DNA of 54,351 nt from Sphingobacteriales bacterium. GTDB taxonomy: Bacteria > Bacteroidota > Bacteroidia > Sphingobacteriales > Sphingobacteriaceae. Each line of letters opens with the position of its first letter. Positions within the stretch are counted from its first letter, which is position 1. The translations under genes were made by a program, and so were the position numbers. Location of the stretch: positions 1 to 54,351 of the forward strand of contig JAQBOG010000019.1 of NCBI GenBank assembly GCA_028288165.1, given 5' to 3'. This document shows, piece after piece, positions 32,901-41,066 of the stretch. Below the pieces are notes generated by a model. The model was not told where the DNA came from and made no database searches. It saw nothing but the letters and a program-made list of their open reading frames with translations.

Positions 32901-33471
32901 TTATGTTGCCAATTTTAATCCAGACTGGATGGGGGGTATTACCAATTCCTTCTCTTATAAAAAGATGTCTTTCAGCTTTCTGCTGGATCACAGACAGGGG
33001 GGCACCATGTTATCTGCTACTGATGCAATGTTCACTTCTGAAGGAACTTCTAAATTATCACTTATAGGAAGAGAAGGGGGACTTGTTTTCGGAAAAGACG
33101 TATTCTCTAATGAAAGAGCGGTTTTGCCTGATGGCTCGGTTAATACAGTTGCCGTTAATCCTGAAACATTCTGGAATGTTGTAGGTGGTCGTAATGCACC
33201 TGCAGGTGAAGCATTTGTTCAAAGTGCCACTAATTTACGCGTGAGAGAAGTTGTTCTGGGATTTGAACTCCCTAAATCATTGTTACTTAAAGCCCATGTA
33301 GCTGGGGCAAAAGTATCCATTGTTGGTAGAAATTTATTTTTCATCTATAAAGCTTCCCCTAATCTTGACCCGGACCTTATTCTTAATACCAATGCATCAT
33401 CTCCAGGGAGTCAAATGTTTGCACCACCTACTGAACGCACATTTGGCCTTAATTTGAAACTAGATTTTTAA
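29998..33471 (+). CDS. SusC/RagA-family TonB-dependent transporter with STN domain
   Basis: An 1157-residue outer-membrane transporter. A signal-like segment (LIRIGTIALIFLNISFRVFS, 31-50) is preceded by an unusually long cytoplasmic part. A Secretin/TonB short N-terminal (STN) domain follows (about 65-137; ILTAFEKIEAPSRFHFIYRH), then a carboxypeptidase-regulatory-like domain (about 160-235; LPAVSIKVKGTTTGTISDND), LNEVVVTALGIKR, the plug (VVLRGNRSISGDSQPLYVVD, ANAAALYGSKAQNGVIIIET) and a barrel ending FGLNLKLDF. STN-SusC proteins are usually controlled by FecR/ECF-sigma pairs, but none is in the window; LacI is instead the neighbour. It is the first gene of the amino-sugar operon, with susD 23 bases downstream. 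Confidence 0.93.
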   Translation: MTFFPHPSYMLSDLLKDKHKALNDNPILWKLIRIGTIALIFLNISFRVFSAVPLKNQPIDQIKVAVEVNNESILTAFEKIEAPSRFHFIYRHPEDLKEIDNKIPGPAKPMAAFLKPLLLNSTVWYKQIDDPILIVKNQQAAHNNRGVINSSGFLQQQMVVKGQIKDAGGESLPAVSIKVKGTTTGTISDNDGRYSINVPDNATLVFTYIGFITKEVIVNNQSLINVILESETSKLNEVVVTALGIKRAVKSLTYSTQGVKTENLSEARELNVVNSLQGKVSGLAINQSANGVGSESRVVLRGNRSISGDSQPLYVVDGVPINGGITDISPDNIASINVLKGANAAALYGSKAQNGVIIIETKKGKAGVVNVSWNNNAILSTPIVFDVFQNEYGQGSGGNYIKSSETSWGPKMSGQMVNTWSANPADAGKQYAFTPQPSNVRDFFNNGYNISTSLSASAGGEKIQGAFSYTGTNATGVVPGNQLKRHNLALNLTLQPTAKLSVQSKISYMGQSIQDPIKDGLYDELYSLTALAYRLPRSISLESMNNYEYIDASGLTRQNYWNPGSPTHGGNLYYLSNRNNIINYQNRVLAMTSLTYNVSKGMSLMVRGGYNATHGDNETKLAADNYGFADYGRYIVSDNNVSGISGEFLGSYNKELGKNLKMNANLGAYIKRDKDNSSIASTGLAMTVPNFFTLSNTSQVVSSYSPGAPLEVQSVYAFGQIAWKDAIFLDITGRNDWSSSLPAANRSYFYPSVGVSAVLSELIPNISSVFSYAQLRASWARVGSGATPQMLQRLATFSAGGRNGFLQLDNILPNKNLKPEMTSSKELGLDIRFLKGRLGLDISGYLTNTYDQLFTIALPVGSGASSFFTNGGNIQNKGIEALLTTKPIAGKDFKWNVDVNFSLNRNMVLSISDERPRLIISTGFFSETVIEQGKPFGQIYSKGFLRNDKGEVMVGTNGIPQLTPGKTVYVANFNPDWMGGITNSFSYKKMSFSFLLDHRQGGTMLSATDAMFTSEGTSKLSLIGREGGLVFGKDVFSNERAVLPDGSVNTVAVNPETFWNVVGGRNAPAGEAFVQSATNLRVREVVLGFELPKSLLLKAHVAGAKVSIVGRNLFFIYKASPNLDPDLILNTNASSPGSQMFAPPTERTFGLNLKLDF

Positions 33472-33494
33472 TAAATATTATTAAATGAATTCCC

Positions 33495-35111
33495 ATGAAT
33501 ATTAATAAAATCAGTACACCTGTAAGAATTGGCCTGTTAGCAATACTTATAACAGGAGCATCTTCCTGTACCAAATCTTTTGAGGATCTCAACACTCCTA
33601 AGGATAAAATAATTGCTGATAAAATGGATGTATCCTTACTTGGGCAAGCATTTGCACAGTCCCAGTATCGTGCTATAACCACAAACAGAAGTGTTTTTCA
33701 AGTTATCCATAATCTGTATTGCGACTATTACGCCCAGTATTTCGCTACTGTACATCCTAATTTTCCTTCAGATCAGTTTTCGGAGAATGGATCTTGGACA
33801 AATGCCGGATGGAGCCAGCATTATTCTGAAACCGCCCCACAGATCAAACTTGTAGAAGACTTTACTGCAGAAAATAAAATGGTATTAGAAAATGCAATCG
33901 CCAAGGTTTGGAGAGTAGAAGCGTACCACCGGATAACAGATCTGTGGGGACCTATAATTTACTCTGAATTTGGAAATGCTAAGACCAGCGTATCATATGA
34001 TTCCCAAAAAGATATTTACTATAGTTTCTTTAAAACACTGGATGAAGCAGTTTCTGTTTTAAAGCAAAATCCCAATGGAAGTGCTTTCGCAGTACATGAC
34101 CTGATTTATGCCGGGAATGTTAAGAAATGGCTGACGTTCGCAAATTCATTAAGACTTAGACTGGCTATACGCATAAGCTATGTAGAGCCAGAATTAGCCA
34201 AACTAGAGGCAGAAAAAGCAATAGCTGATGGCGTTATGATGGATAACACCGATAATGCAAATTTATTAACTACTATCAATTCTTTAAATGGCTACCCGCA
34301 AATTACCTATATAAGCGAGTTTCGTATGAGTGCTTCGATGACAAGCACCCTTGTTGGATATAATGATCCAAGGCTTAGTGAATTTTATGATGAGGCAGCA
34401 GTTGGCGGTGGTTATAAAGGAATCAGAAACGGGCTTCCGGTAGCTTTAAAAGCCGACCGTGCAACTCTAAATGCTCAAAATTCTTTCATCGATGTAAAAT
34501 GGCTACCTCTTGCAAACGGTGGTACCAACCCACCAGAAAGAGTAATGTCTGCTCCAGAAGTGTATTTTCTTAGAGCTGAAGGTGCTTTAAGAGGTTGGAA
34601 TATGGGTGGAACAGCTCAGCAATTATATGAAACCGGTATCATGTTGTCCTTAAAAGAAAGAACAAACGCTACCGATGTGCAAATCAACACATACATACAC
34701 AGCTTAAATACACCCGTTAAACTTAATGACCGATGGAATACCCCTGCGATGTCAGATATATCCGTACAATACAATGCAGCAGCAAACTTTGAGAAACAGC
34801 TTGAACAAATAATCACACAAAAATGGATCGCTCTTTTTCCAGATAGCTATGAGGCATGGGCAGAACGTCGGAGGACCGGATATCCAAAAGGATTTGCAAT
34901 TATTCAGTCGTTAAATTCTGAAATACCTGTGACTGATATTGTACGAAGATTAACTTTTACTTCCGGCGAAATCTCCAGCAATAATGTTGCCGTTGAAGCG
35001 GGAAGAAAGCTGCTCAATGGTCCGGATAAAATGACAACCCGACTATGGTGGGATGCTAAACCTTTATTAGCCTATCCTGACTTATCATCCTCTGTTGCAG
35101 TTTATCCTTAA
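33495..35111 (+). CDS. SusD-like nutrient-binding lipoprotein (SusD-like_2 type)
   Basis: A 538-residue lipoprotein; signal PVRIGLLAILITGASSC (Cys25). The mature start TKSFEDLNTPKDKI, the VWRVEAYHRITDLWGPIIYS helix, LIYAGNVKKWLTFANSLRLR and the tail EAWAERRRTGYPKGFAI are marks of the SusD/RagB nutrient-binding group that Pfam separates as SusD-like_2. It should form the lid of the SusC channel encoded 23 bases upstream and pick the glycan or oligosaccharide. A 129-base gap follows before the first propeller gene. Confidence 0.92.
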   Translation: MNINKISTPVRIGLLAILITGASSCTKSFEDLNTPKDKIIADKMDVSLLGQAFAQSQYRAITTNRSVFQVIHNLYCDYYAQYFATVHPNFPSDQFSENGSWTNAGWSQHYSETAPQIKLVEDFTAENKMVLENAIAKVWRVEAYHRITDLWGPIIYSEFGNAKTSVSYDSQKDIYYSFFKTLDEAVSVLKQNPNGSAFAVHDLIYAGNVKKWLTFANSLRLRLAIRISYVEPELAKLEAEKAIADGVMMDNTDNANLLTTINSLNGYPQITYISEFRMSASMTSTLVGYNDPRLSEFYDEAAVGGGYKGIRNGLPVALKADRATLNAQNSFIDVKWLPLANGGTNPPERVMSAPEVYFLRAEGALRGWNMGGTAQQLYETGIMLSLKERTNATDVQINTYIHSLNTPVKLNDRWNTPAMSDISVQYNAAANFEKQLEQIITQKWIALFPDSYEAWAERRRTGYPKGFAIIQSLNSEIPVTDIVRRLTFTSGEISSNNVAVEAGRKLLNGPDKMTTRLWWDAKPLLAYPDLSSSVAVYP

Positions 35112-35240
35112 GATTTGATTCGGAATCAAACTCTGTCTTTCATCCACTGCACATCTATTTAGATAAACAGCTTGAAAATAACGACAGATAAGCAATTTAC
35201 ACAAGTTGAAAATAGACGTTAGATATAAAAATAAAATAAT

Positions 35241-36554
35241 ATGAAATTAAAAAAAGGAATAGAGCTTTTCTTATTAGGAATATTTATCATTCCTATAACT
35301 ACTTCAGGCCAAACCCTTGATGTCAAAAGCATAAAAAATATTCAGGTGAAAATGGTTCCAGTAGGTGGTCTGTTGTGGAAGGATGAAAAAACGCTAAATA
35401 CAAACTGGAATAAAATTACTGAATCTCCTGACGGTAAGATCTGGTTTGCCGGAGGTGATCACTGGGGAACTGATGGTGTAACTGGGACATGGGAAAAATC
35501 AGATCGCTATAACAGACCCTGGGGCTTTGGTAATACTACCTTATGCTATTATGATCCGAAGCTTGACAAAGCAGTTGTAACAGTGGAATTTGACAAAGCA
35601 AGTTCTATATATTCAAATGCAGAAACTCCGGGGCATGGAAAAACCCATTCTGATTTAGTGTCAGATTCGAAAGGCAGAATATTTTTCGCAGGATACCTCG
35701 GTGCCTCCTACAATCATGAATATACCAGAGCATTTTATCCTAAAAGTTATGCTGGAGGCGCTTTGATAAGATTTGATCCGCAAACGAATAAAGTGGAGAA
35801 TTTCGGAATCCCTTTTCCTAATGGAGGTATTGTAGGAATAAAATATGATGAAAAACGAAATATAGTAAATGGAATGACGGTAGACAGGGCAAAATTCTGG
35901 CGAATAAACCTTACCACTATGGAGCTCTTTCGTTATGAATCTATAGGCCGCATGAGTAGACTTACAGATCGCGTACGTGAAATGATTATGGATAAGGATG
36001 GCTACTGTTATTTTGCAAATGATGTTGGCGGATTAACCAAATTCAACCCTGATACTGAGGAATTTACTGACTTAAACATAAAACTTCCTGGAAAGTTAAT
36101 GGACTTTCGTTCAAGCGTGGTCTCATCAAAAAACATTATTTATGCTATCACAACAGATGGTTTTGTATGGAGTTTCGATATAAAAAATAATAAACTCGAG
36201 GAATATGGCCATATAATAGGAATGCCTGCACAAGGACATTATACTCCAAACATTGCGCTGGATGAAGAATGGGGAAGACTATACTTTTTAGCAGGTAATC
36301 ATGGCGGTCCTATTTTAGAAGAAGCCCTTGAATTAGTGACCATTTTAGATCTTAAACAGAAAAAATTTCATTGGATAGGTAAAATTGAAGGTGTGGAAGG
36401 ATGTTTTGGGGCTCTGGTAGCGAAAGATCATTCAGTCTATTTTAGCAGTTTCGGGCACTTATACGAAAATAATAAAGTGGAATTAGGTAAAGACGGAAAA
36501 CCCACTACTCGCCCCTATCTGATTAAATATAATCCTCCCGTTACTCTTAATTAA
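35241..36554 (+). CDS. Secreted beta-propeller protein 1 of the amino-sugar locus
   Basis: A 437-residue exported protein (signal ELFLLGIFIIPITTSGQ, cleavage about residue 24). The mature part shows repeated strand patterns ending in YYDPKLDK, IRFDPQTNKVENFGIP, KFNPDTEEFTDL and WSFDIKNNKLEEYG, about seven blades. GKTHSDLVSDSKGRIFFAGY (about 132-151) and FGIPFPNGGIVGIKYD are shared with propeller 3 (GKVHCDLYE..., FGIPAPNEGLVAMNID). The fold resembles SMP-30/PL22-like propellers, which include lactonases and lyases. I do not recognise a family with known activity. As there is no glycoside hydrolase in the operon, it may be a novel hydrolase or lyase or a glycan-binding protein. Confidence 0.7.
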   Translation: MKLKKGIELFLLGIFIIPITTSGQTLDVKSIKNIQVKMVPVGGLLWKDEKTLNTNWNKITESPDGKIWFAGGDHWGTDGVTGTWEKSDRYNRPWGFGNTTLCYYDPKLDKAVVTVEFDKASSIYSNAETPGHGKTHSDLVSDSKGRIFFAGYLGASYNHEYTRAFYPKSYAGGALIRFDPQTNKVENFGIPFPNGGIVGIKYDEKRNIVNGMTVDRAKFWRINLTTMELFRYESIGRMSRLTDRVREMIMDKDGYCYFANDVGGLTKFNPDTEEFTDLNIKLPGKLMDFRSSVVSSKNIIYAITTDGFVWSFDIKNNKLEEYGHIIGMPAQGHYTPNIALDEEWGRLYFLAGNHGGPILEEALELVTILDLKQKKFHWIGKIEGVEGCFGALVAKDHSVYFSSFGHLYENNKVELGKDGKPTTRPYLIKYNPPVTLN

Positions 36555-36613
36555 TTTAAATATTAATTATTGTCACAGTTTAATAAATATAATAGCAATA
36601 AACAATTATCGTA

Positions 36614-37864
36614 ATGATGAAAAATAATAAAATATTAGCCTGTTCATTGATACTGCTGATATCGTTGGGATTTACTATCACAAAAGGATATGGCCAGCGT
36701 GTAGGAGGCCTGCCAACAAAATCCATATCAAATCGTCTTTTAATTTCTAATGGGCCAGAGGGTCCGATTAAAGGAGGTGAGAGCGCAGTTACCGATATGT
36801 TACTTTTAAAAGATGGTTGGGTGTATGGAAGCACGAAAGCTACCTGGGGTGGAGTAAACTGTCATCTATTTCGTACCAATAGTGCAAAAATTGAGCATGT
36901 TCTTAATATAACATCTAAATTCACTCAGCAAACTTCAATAACAGATATTGCAGTTGGTAAAGGAGATGTTCTCATTGGCTCTACTTCCACGTCAAATGAG
37001 ATATTTGATGATAAGACAAAAAAGTATGAAGGCGGCCGCTTGTTTTCTTTTAATCCGGCTACGAAAAGCCTCAAAGACTTCGGAATAATAGCCCGGGGAC
37101 AGGGAATAAATTGCATAACTGTCGATACCGTTCGCGAAATAATCTATGGAGTAACATATCCGGCTGGTCATTTATTTTCTTATACCATTAAAACCAAGGC
37201 GCTAAAGGATTATGGTGAGATTATGACTCCCTGGAGAGTGAAAGACTTTGGCAGAGTATCCTGGAGAGGAGTACCAAAGGTATTGTTTCTGGATGATGCT
37301 GGTACACTTTATTACGCTACCTATTTGCGGGAACCAATTGATTTAACCAAAGAAAAGGTTCCATCTGGAGCGTCCACTTCACGTTCTACCCTTTATGGAG
37401 GACGCATTTACAGATTGGTTTATGGCACTGATGAACCAGTTTTTACAGGAGCAATAGTACCTACCCAAACCGGGATGGACTCAGATCCTATTTATGAAAA
37501 TGGGATCGCCTCAGTAATTCGTGCACAAGATGGGGGTTTTTGGTGTGGTACGATTAACGATGGTTTTCTGTTCAAGTTCTACCCTTCCACGTCAACGGTA
37601 ATTAATAAGGGTAAAGCATTTCAGTACTGGAACCTTAAATCGCTGGCGTATGGCGGCAATAATAATCTATACATGCTTGGAGGAAGGGATGAAGATAATT
37701 CATGGCTTCTTAACTATAATCCGATGGTGGGATCAATTAATACTCTGGGGTGGCCTGAGAATACCGCTCAGGTCGGAGTTATTTGTGCAGATAAAGATGG
37801 AAGGATTCTTTTTGCCGAAAATCAGCGTCATTCATTTATATGGATATATGAAGATTCGAAGTAA
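36614..37864 (+). CDS. Secreted beta-propeller protein 2 of the amino-sugar locus
   Basis: A 416-residue exported protein; signal ILACSLILLISLGFTITKGY, probable cleavage after GYG-Q near residue 28. Two ATGs are adjacent (36614, 36617). Blade-like units end in LFSFNPATKSLKDFGIIARG, LFSYTIKTKALKDYGEI and LFKFYPSTSTVINKG; VDTVREIIYGVTYPAGHLFS (about 172-191) mirrors DTTRNKLYAVTWPGYQFLYY in propeller 3. It lacks the GK-H-DL histidine motif of propellers 1 and 3, so it may have a different role, perhaps binding. It lies 59 bases after propeller 1 and 58 before propeller 3. Confidence 0.68.
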   Translation: MMKNNKILACSLILLISLGFTITKGYGQRVGGLPTKSISNRLLISNGPEGPIKGGESAVTDMLLLKDGWVYGSTKATWGGVNCHLFRTNSAKIEHVLNITSKFTQQTSITDIAVGKGDVLIGSTSTSNEIFDDKTKKYEGGRLFSFNPATKSLKDFGIIARGQGINCITVDTVREIIYGVTYPAGHLFSYTIKTKALKDYGEIMTPWRVKDFGRVSWRGVPKVLFLDDAGTLYYATYLREPIDLTKEKVPSGASTSRSTLYGGRIYRLVYGTDEPVFTGAIVPTQTGMDSDPIYENGIASVIRAQDGGFWCGTINDGFLFKFYPSTSTVINKGKAFQYWNLKSLAYGGNNNLYMLGGRDEDNSWLLNYNPMVGSINTLGWPENTAQVGVICADKDGRILFAENQRHSFIWIYEDSK

Positions 37865-37922
37865 AACATGATTTAATATTTAATATTCCTAAGAAATTTT
37901 TATAATACTAATTTATAATTAT

Positions 37923-39272
37923 ATGATTTTTAAAAAGCAACCGATCGTAGCCTTGAGCGTAATTCTCTCATTTATACTTCTTGCTATAACTTTTAGTCAG
38001 GCTCAGGAAATATCAGGAGCTATATATAAGAACGGACCGGTACCCGCAAAGATGATCGATGCTAATTTCCTATATGGAGATTCTCATTATAATGCAATTA
38101 CTTATGCATCAGATGGTAATGTATACTATGTTATTTGCTCTCATAACAAAAAGTCTGGGGCACAGCTATTCCGCTACAATCCTCGCACTGGCAAGGTAGA
38201 TAATCTGGCGGATCTTACTACGGTAGTAAAAGAAGATCGTACAAAGGTGATCAATCAAGGAAAAGTACATTGTGATTTATATGAATATCAGGGAAAGCTC
38301 TGGTTTGGCACTCATGCAGGTGCTTATGATCGTACATATCCAGGTGGACATTTCATGAATTATGATCTTAAAACCGGAAAATTCCAGGATTTTGGAATAC
38401 CCGCTCCAAATGAAGGCTTAGTAGCAATGAACATAGATACCACACGTAACAAATTATATGCTGTGACATGGCCTGGCTATCAGTTTCTTTATTACGATAT
38501 CAAAACAAAGAAAGTTGAACGGTGGAAAGAGGCTATCGCACCAACCCCACAGCAGGGCCCACGTTCACTAGGTGTTGATCCGCTAACAGGTAATGTTTAT
38601 TGGCATAATATGTTTAGTTCCATTGATGTTTTCGATTACGCTAAGAATGAGGTAAAAACTTTGAAAAACGCCAATTTTAATCAACCTATGTTCAATATTC
38701 CACTTGGTAAGGAGGGTGTTGGATATTCGGTAGGCGTATCGTGGAGATCGGTGAAGTGGAGCGATGCCTATAAAAAATTCTTTGGTGTTATGTATTATAG
38801 TGATTGGTTAGTTTCTTTTGATCCAAAAAGCAGCGAGGTAGAAATTATAGACCGTATCTCTTCGGCACCAAACAGAAAGTCTGGCGGAACCGAATATAGT
38901 ACCCTGGCGTTTGAACTTTCCAAGGATGGTAAAACGGTATATTATATATCTCCTTATACTAAACCGGGGGGTAAAGTAGGGGATTCGGAACTTCACCTTG
39001 TAACCTACTCGATTCCTAACAGGCAGTACATCGATCATGGTCCTATTGAATTGAATGATGGCCGAAGACCACGCTATTGCCAGGGCATGGAAATTGGCAG
39101 CAATGGAATGCTTTATTTGGTAACCTGGATAACGATTGATGACAAAAACAGTCCCAAATGGAAAGCCAAATTTGCCATAGAATCGGATGGAAAGCCTGCA
39201 CTTGACATTGAAAAGAGCAACAATTTACAGGAAATAAATCTCATTGAAATCAAAGATCCTCTCTCCAAATGA
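37923..39272 (+). CDS. Secreted beta-propeller protein 3 of the amino-sugar locus
   Basis: A 449-residue exported protein (signal VALSVILSFILLAITFSQAQ, cleavage about residue 28). Blades include LFRYNPRTGKVDNLADL, NYDLKTGKFQDFGIPAPNEG, YYDIKTKKVERWKEA, VFDYAKNEVKTLKNA and VSFDPKSSEVEIIDRISSAP. Candidate functional residues: the His in GKVHCDLYE (around 117), the H-AG-YDR turn (GTHAGAYDRTYPGGHFMNYD) and RRPRYCQGME near residue 390. GTHAGAYDR parallels GYLGASYNHEYTR in propeller 1. Function unknown; secreted, perhaps tethered with the SusCD complex. It ends 130 bases before nagB. Confidence 0.68.
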   Translation: MIFKKQPIVALSVILSFILLAITFSQAQEISGAIYKNGPVPAKMIDANFLYGDSHYNAITYASDGNVYYVICSHNKKSGAQLFRYNPRTGKVDNLADLTTVVKEDRTKVINQGKVHCDLYEYQGKLWFGTHAGAYDRTYPGGHFMNYDLKTGKFQDFGIPAPNEGLVAMNIDTTRNKLYAVTWPGYQFLYYDIKTKKVERWKEAIAPTPQQGPRSLGVDPLTGNVYWHNMFSSIDVFDYAKNEVKTLKNANFNQPMFNIPLGKEGVGYSVGVSWRSVKWSDAYKKFFGVMYYSDWLVSFDPKSSEVEIIDRISSAPNRKSGGTEYSTLAFELSKDGKTVYYISPYTKPGGKVGDSELHLVTYSIPNRQYIDHGPIELNDGRRPRYCQGMEIGSNGMLYLVTWITIDDKNSPKWKAKFAIESDGKPALDIEKSNNLQEINLIEIKDPLSK

Positions 39273-39402
39273 GTTCTAACCAAGCAAGATAAAAACTAAG
39301 TTTTAAACACATTACCATTCAAATACCATGATAAAAGAACGAAATCGTGAGCTTTTGTTATTGGTCAGTCTATATAATTGATAATTTAATTTTAAGATAA
39401 CA

Positions 39403-40176
39403 ATGCCACGAATAGCACAAGAATTTCAAAAAGATAAGCTTCAAACCGTAGTATTCAATCACGAGCAGGATACGGGTTATGCAGCTGCGATTTATGTAAC
39501 ACAACAACTACAAGCAGCCATTAAAATAAATGGAGCTGCAAATTTAATTCTAGCAACGGGAACTTCTCAGTTTTCATTTTTAGAAGCTTTAAAAAGCATG
39601 GATATTGATTGGGAAAAAGTAACTATTTTCCATCTCGATGAATATAAAGGAATTTCTGATCAGCATCCTGCCAGTTTTAGAAAGTACTTGAGGGAACGTA
39701 TATTAAATTTCATTAAACCCGGGAAAGTTTATCTGATCGAAGGTGATGCAGAAAATATTGAAGAAGAAATGGAGAACTATTCAAGGCTATTGAAAATGCA
39801 TCCCATTGATGTGGCTTGCATTGGTATAGGAGAAAACGGACATATTGCTTTCAATGATCCTCCTGTTGCTGATTTTAATGATCCTAAGTTAATAAAAATA
39901 GCAATCCTGGATGAAAACTGCAGAAATCAGCAACTGGGTGAAGGATGGTTCCCTTCTTTAGACCAGGTTCCCAAAGAAGCTATCACACTCACTATTACCG
40001 CAATTATGAACTGCAAGGTGATCAGTTGTGTTGTACCGGGAGATAGAAAGGCGCAAGCTGTTTACAATACATTAAATGCAGAAATAGGTACGGAATGTCC
40101 GGCTACTATTTTAAGAACTCATCCGAATGCCATATTATTTATTGACAGTGCGGCTGCATCTAAGTTAGATAAATAG
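39403..40176 (+). CDS. nagB: Glucosamine-6-phosphate deaminase
   Basis: A 257-residue cytoplasmic enzyme converting glucosamine 6-phosphate to fructose 6-phosphate and ammonia. Motifs: LILATGTSQFSFLEAL (phosphate loop, 48-63), FHLDEYKGIS (Asp79 in the place of the general base), and GIGENGHIAFNDPP (141-154), with His147 as the ring-opening His. The last acid of that motif is Asp152 where E. coli NagB, as I recall, has Glu; the ENGH form is common in the Gram-positive-like subgroup. Length fits the family. With nagA and the transporter downstream it completes the cytoplasmic route from GlcNAc-6-P to glycolysis. Confidence 0.9.
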   Translation: MPRIAQEFQKDKLQTVVFNHEQDTGYAAAIYVTQQLQAAIKINGAANLILATGTSQFSFLEALKSMDIDWEKVTIFHLDEYKGISDQHPASFRKYLRERILNFIKPGKVYLIEGDAENIEEEMENYSRLLKMHPIDVACIGIGENGHIAFNDPPVADFNDPKLIKIAILDENCRNQQLGEGWFPSLDQVPKEAITLTITAIMNCKVISCVVPGDRKAQAVYNTLNAEIGTECPATILRTHPNAILFIDSAAASKLDK

Positions 40177-40245
40177 TGTTAATGCAAGTATGGAATGATA
40201 ACGTTATAGCAAAAAGATAACAGGCATATTAAAATTCTTTTGACT

Positions 40246-40983
40246 ATGAATATAAAAGCAGCGGGACTCCTTGTTTTAAGTTTATCTTATTCACTTTTAG
40301 GAAAAACAGTGGATAAAGAGGTTTCTGTTTATAAGGTTAAGCAACTAGAAACGCCCATGGAAATAAATGGAAACTGGAATAAGCCTCAATGGCGTAAGGT
40401 AAAAGAAATTCAGATCCGAAACTTTATGGGTTTAATTCCATCATTTCGTCCAAAAGTACAGGCCAAGATGATGTATGACAAGCAGAATATTTATGTCATT
40501 TTTCTGGTGCATGATCGGTATGTGCGCAATATGATTGAAGATTACAATGGACCAGTTTCATCTGATGCATGCGTTGAATTCTTCTTTTCCCCCGACATGA
40601 ATTTTACTGAAAGATATTTTAATCTTGAAATCAATAGTGGAGGAACACCATTAATGGGGTACCATACAGATGGAAGGAAAAAGTATCAATTGCTTGAACA
40701 TGCAGATTTGGATAAAATAGAGATTTCACACTCATTGCCCAAAAAGCTTGAAAAAGAAATAACAGAGCCTATTACATGGACAATTGAATATAGATTGCCG
40801 TTGAGCGTGCTACAGAAGTTTTCTAATATTACTGCTCCTGAACCGGGAGTAGTATGGAGAGGAAACTTTTATAAAACTTCCAGCATGAGTTCAAATCCGC
40901 ACTGGATGACCTGGTCGGTTGTTAATAATCCAAAGCCAGACTTTCATCTGCCGCAGTTCTTTGGCATATTAAAGTTTATTTAA
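40246..40983 (+). CDS. CBM9-like carbohydrate-binding protein
   Basis: A 245-residue exported protein. The ATG at 40246 is preferred over the TTG at 40240 because MNIKAAGLLVLSLSYSLLGK is a good signal peptide. The mature domain fits carbohydrate-binding family 9-like/DOMON-type proteins: MEINGNWNKPQWRKVKEIQI (about 39-58), AKMMYDKQNIYVIFLVHDRY, VSSDACVEFFFSPDM (a hallmark) and ITWTIEYRLPLSVLQ. Such proteins bind glycan ends. It sits between nagB and nagA, so the bound ligand is probably an amino-sugar glycan. It has no enzymatic module. Confidence 0.78.
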   Translation: MNIKAAGLLVLSLSYSLLGKTVDKEVSVYKVKQLETPMEINGNWNKPQWRKVKEIQIRNFMGLIPSFRPKVQAKMMYDKQNIYVIFLVHDRYVRNMIEDYNGPVSSDACVEFFFSPDMNFTERYFNLEINSGGTPLMGYHTDGRKKYQLLEHADLDKIEISHSLPKKLEKEITEPITWTIEYRLPLSVLQKFSNITAPEPGVVWRGNFYKTSSMSSNPHWMTWSVVNNPKPDFHLPQFFGILKFI

Positions 40984-41066
40984 ATAAAATATTCAAGTTT
41001 TAACAACCTAGTAGAAGGATTAAAGCATAAGTCAAATCAGCTAAAGTGCAATAAATACGGATAAGG

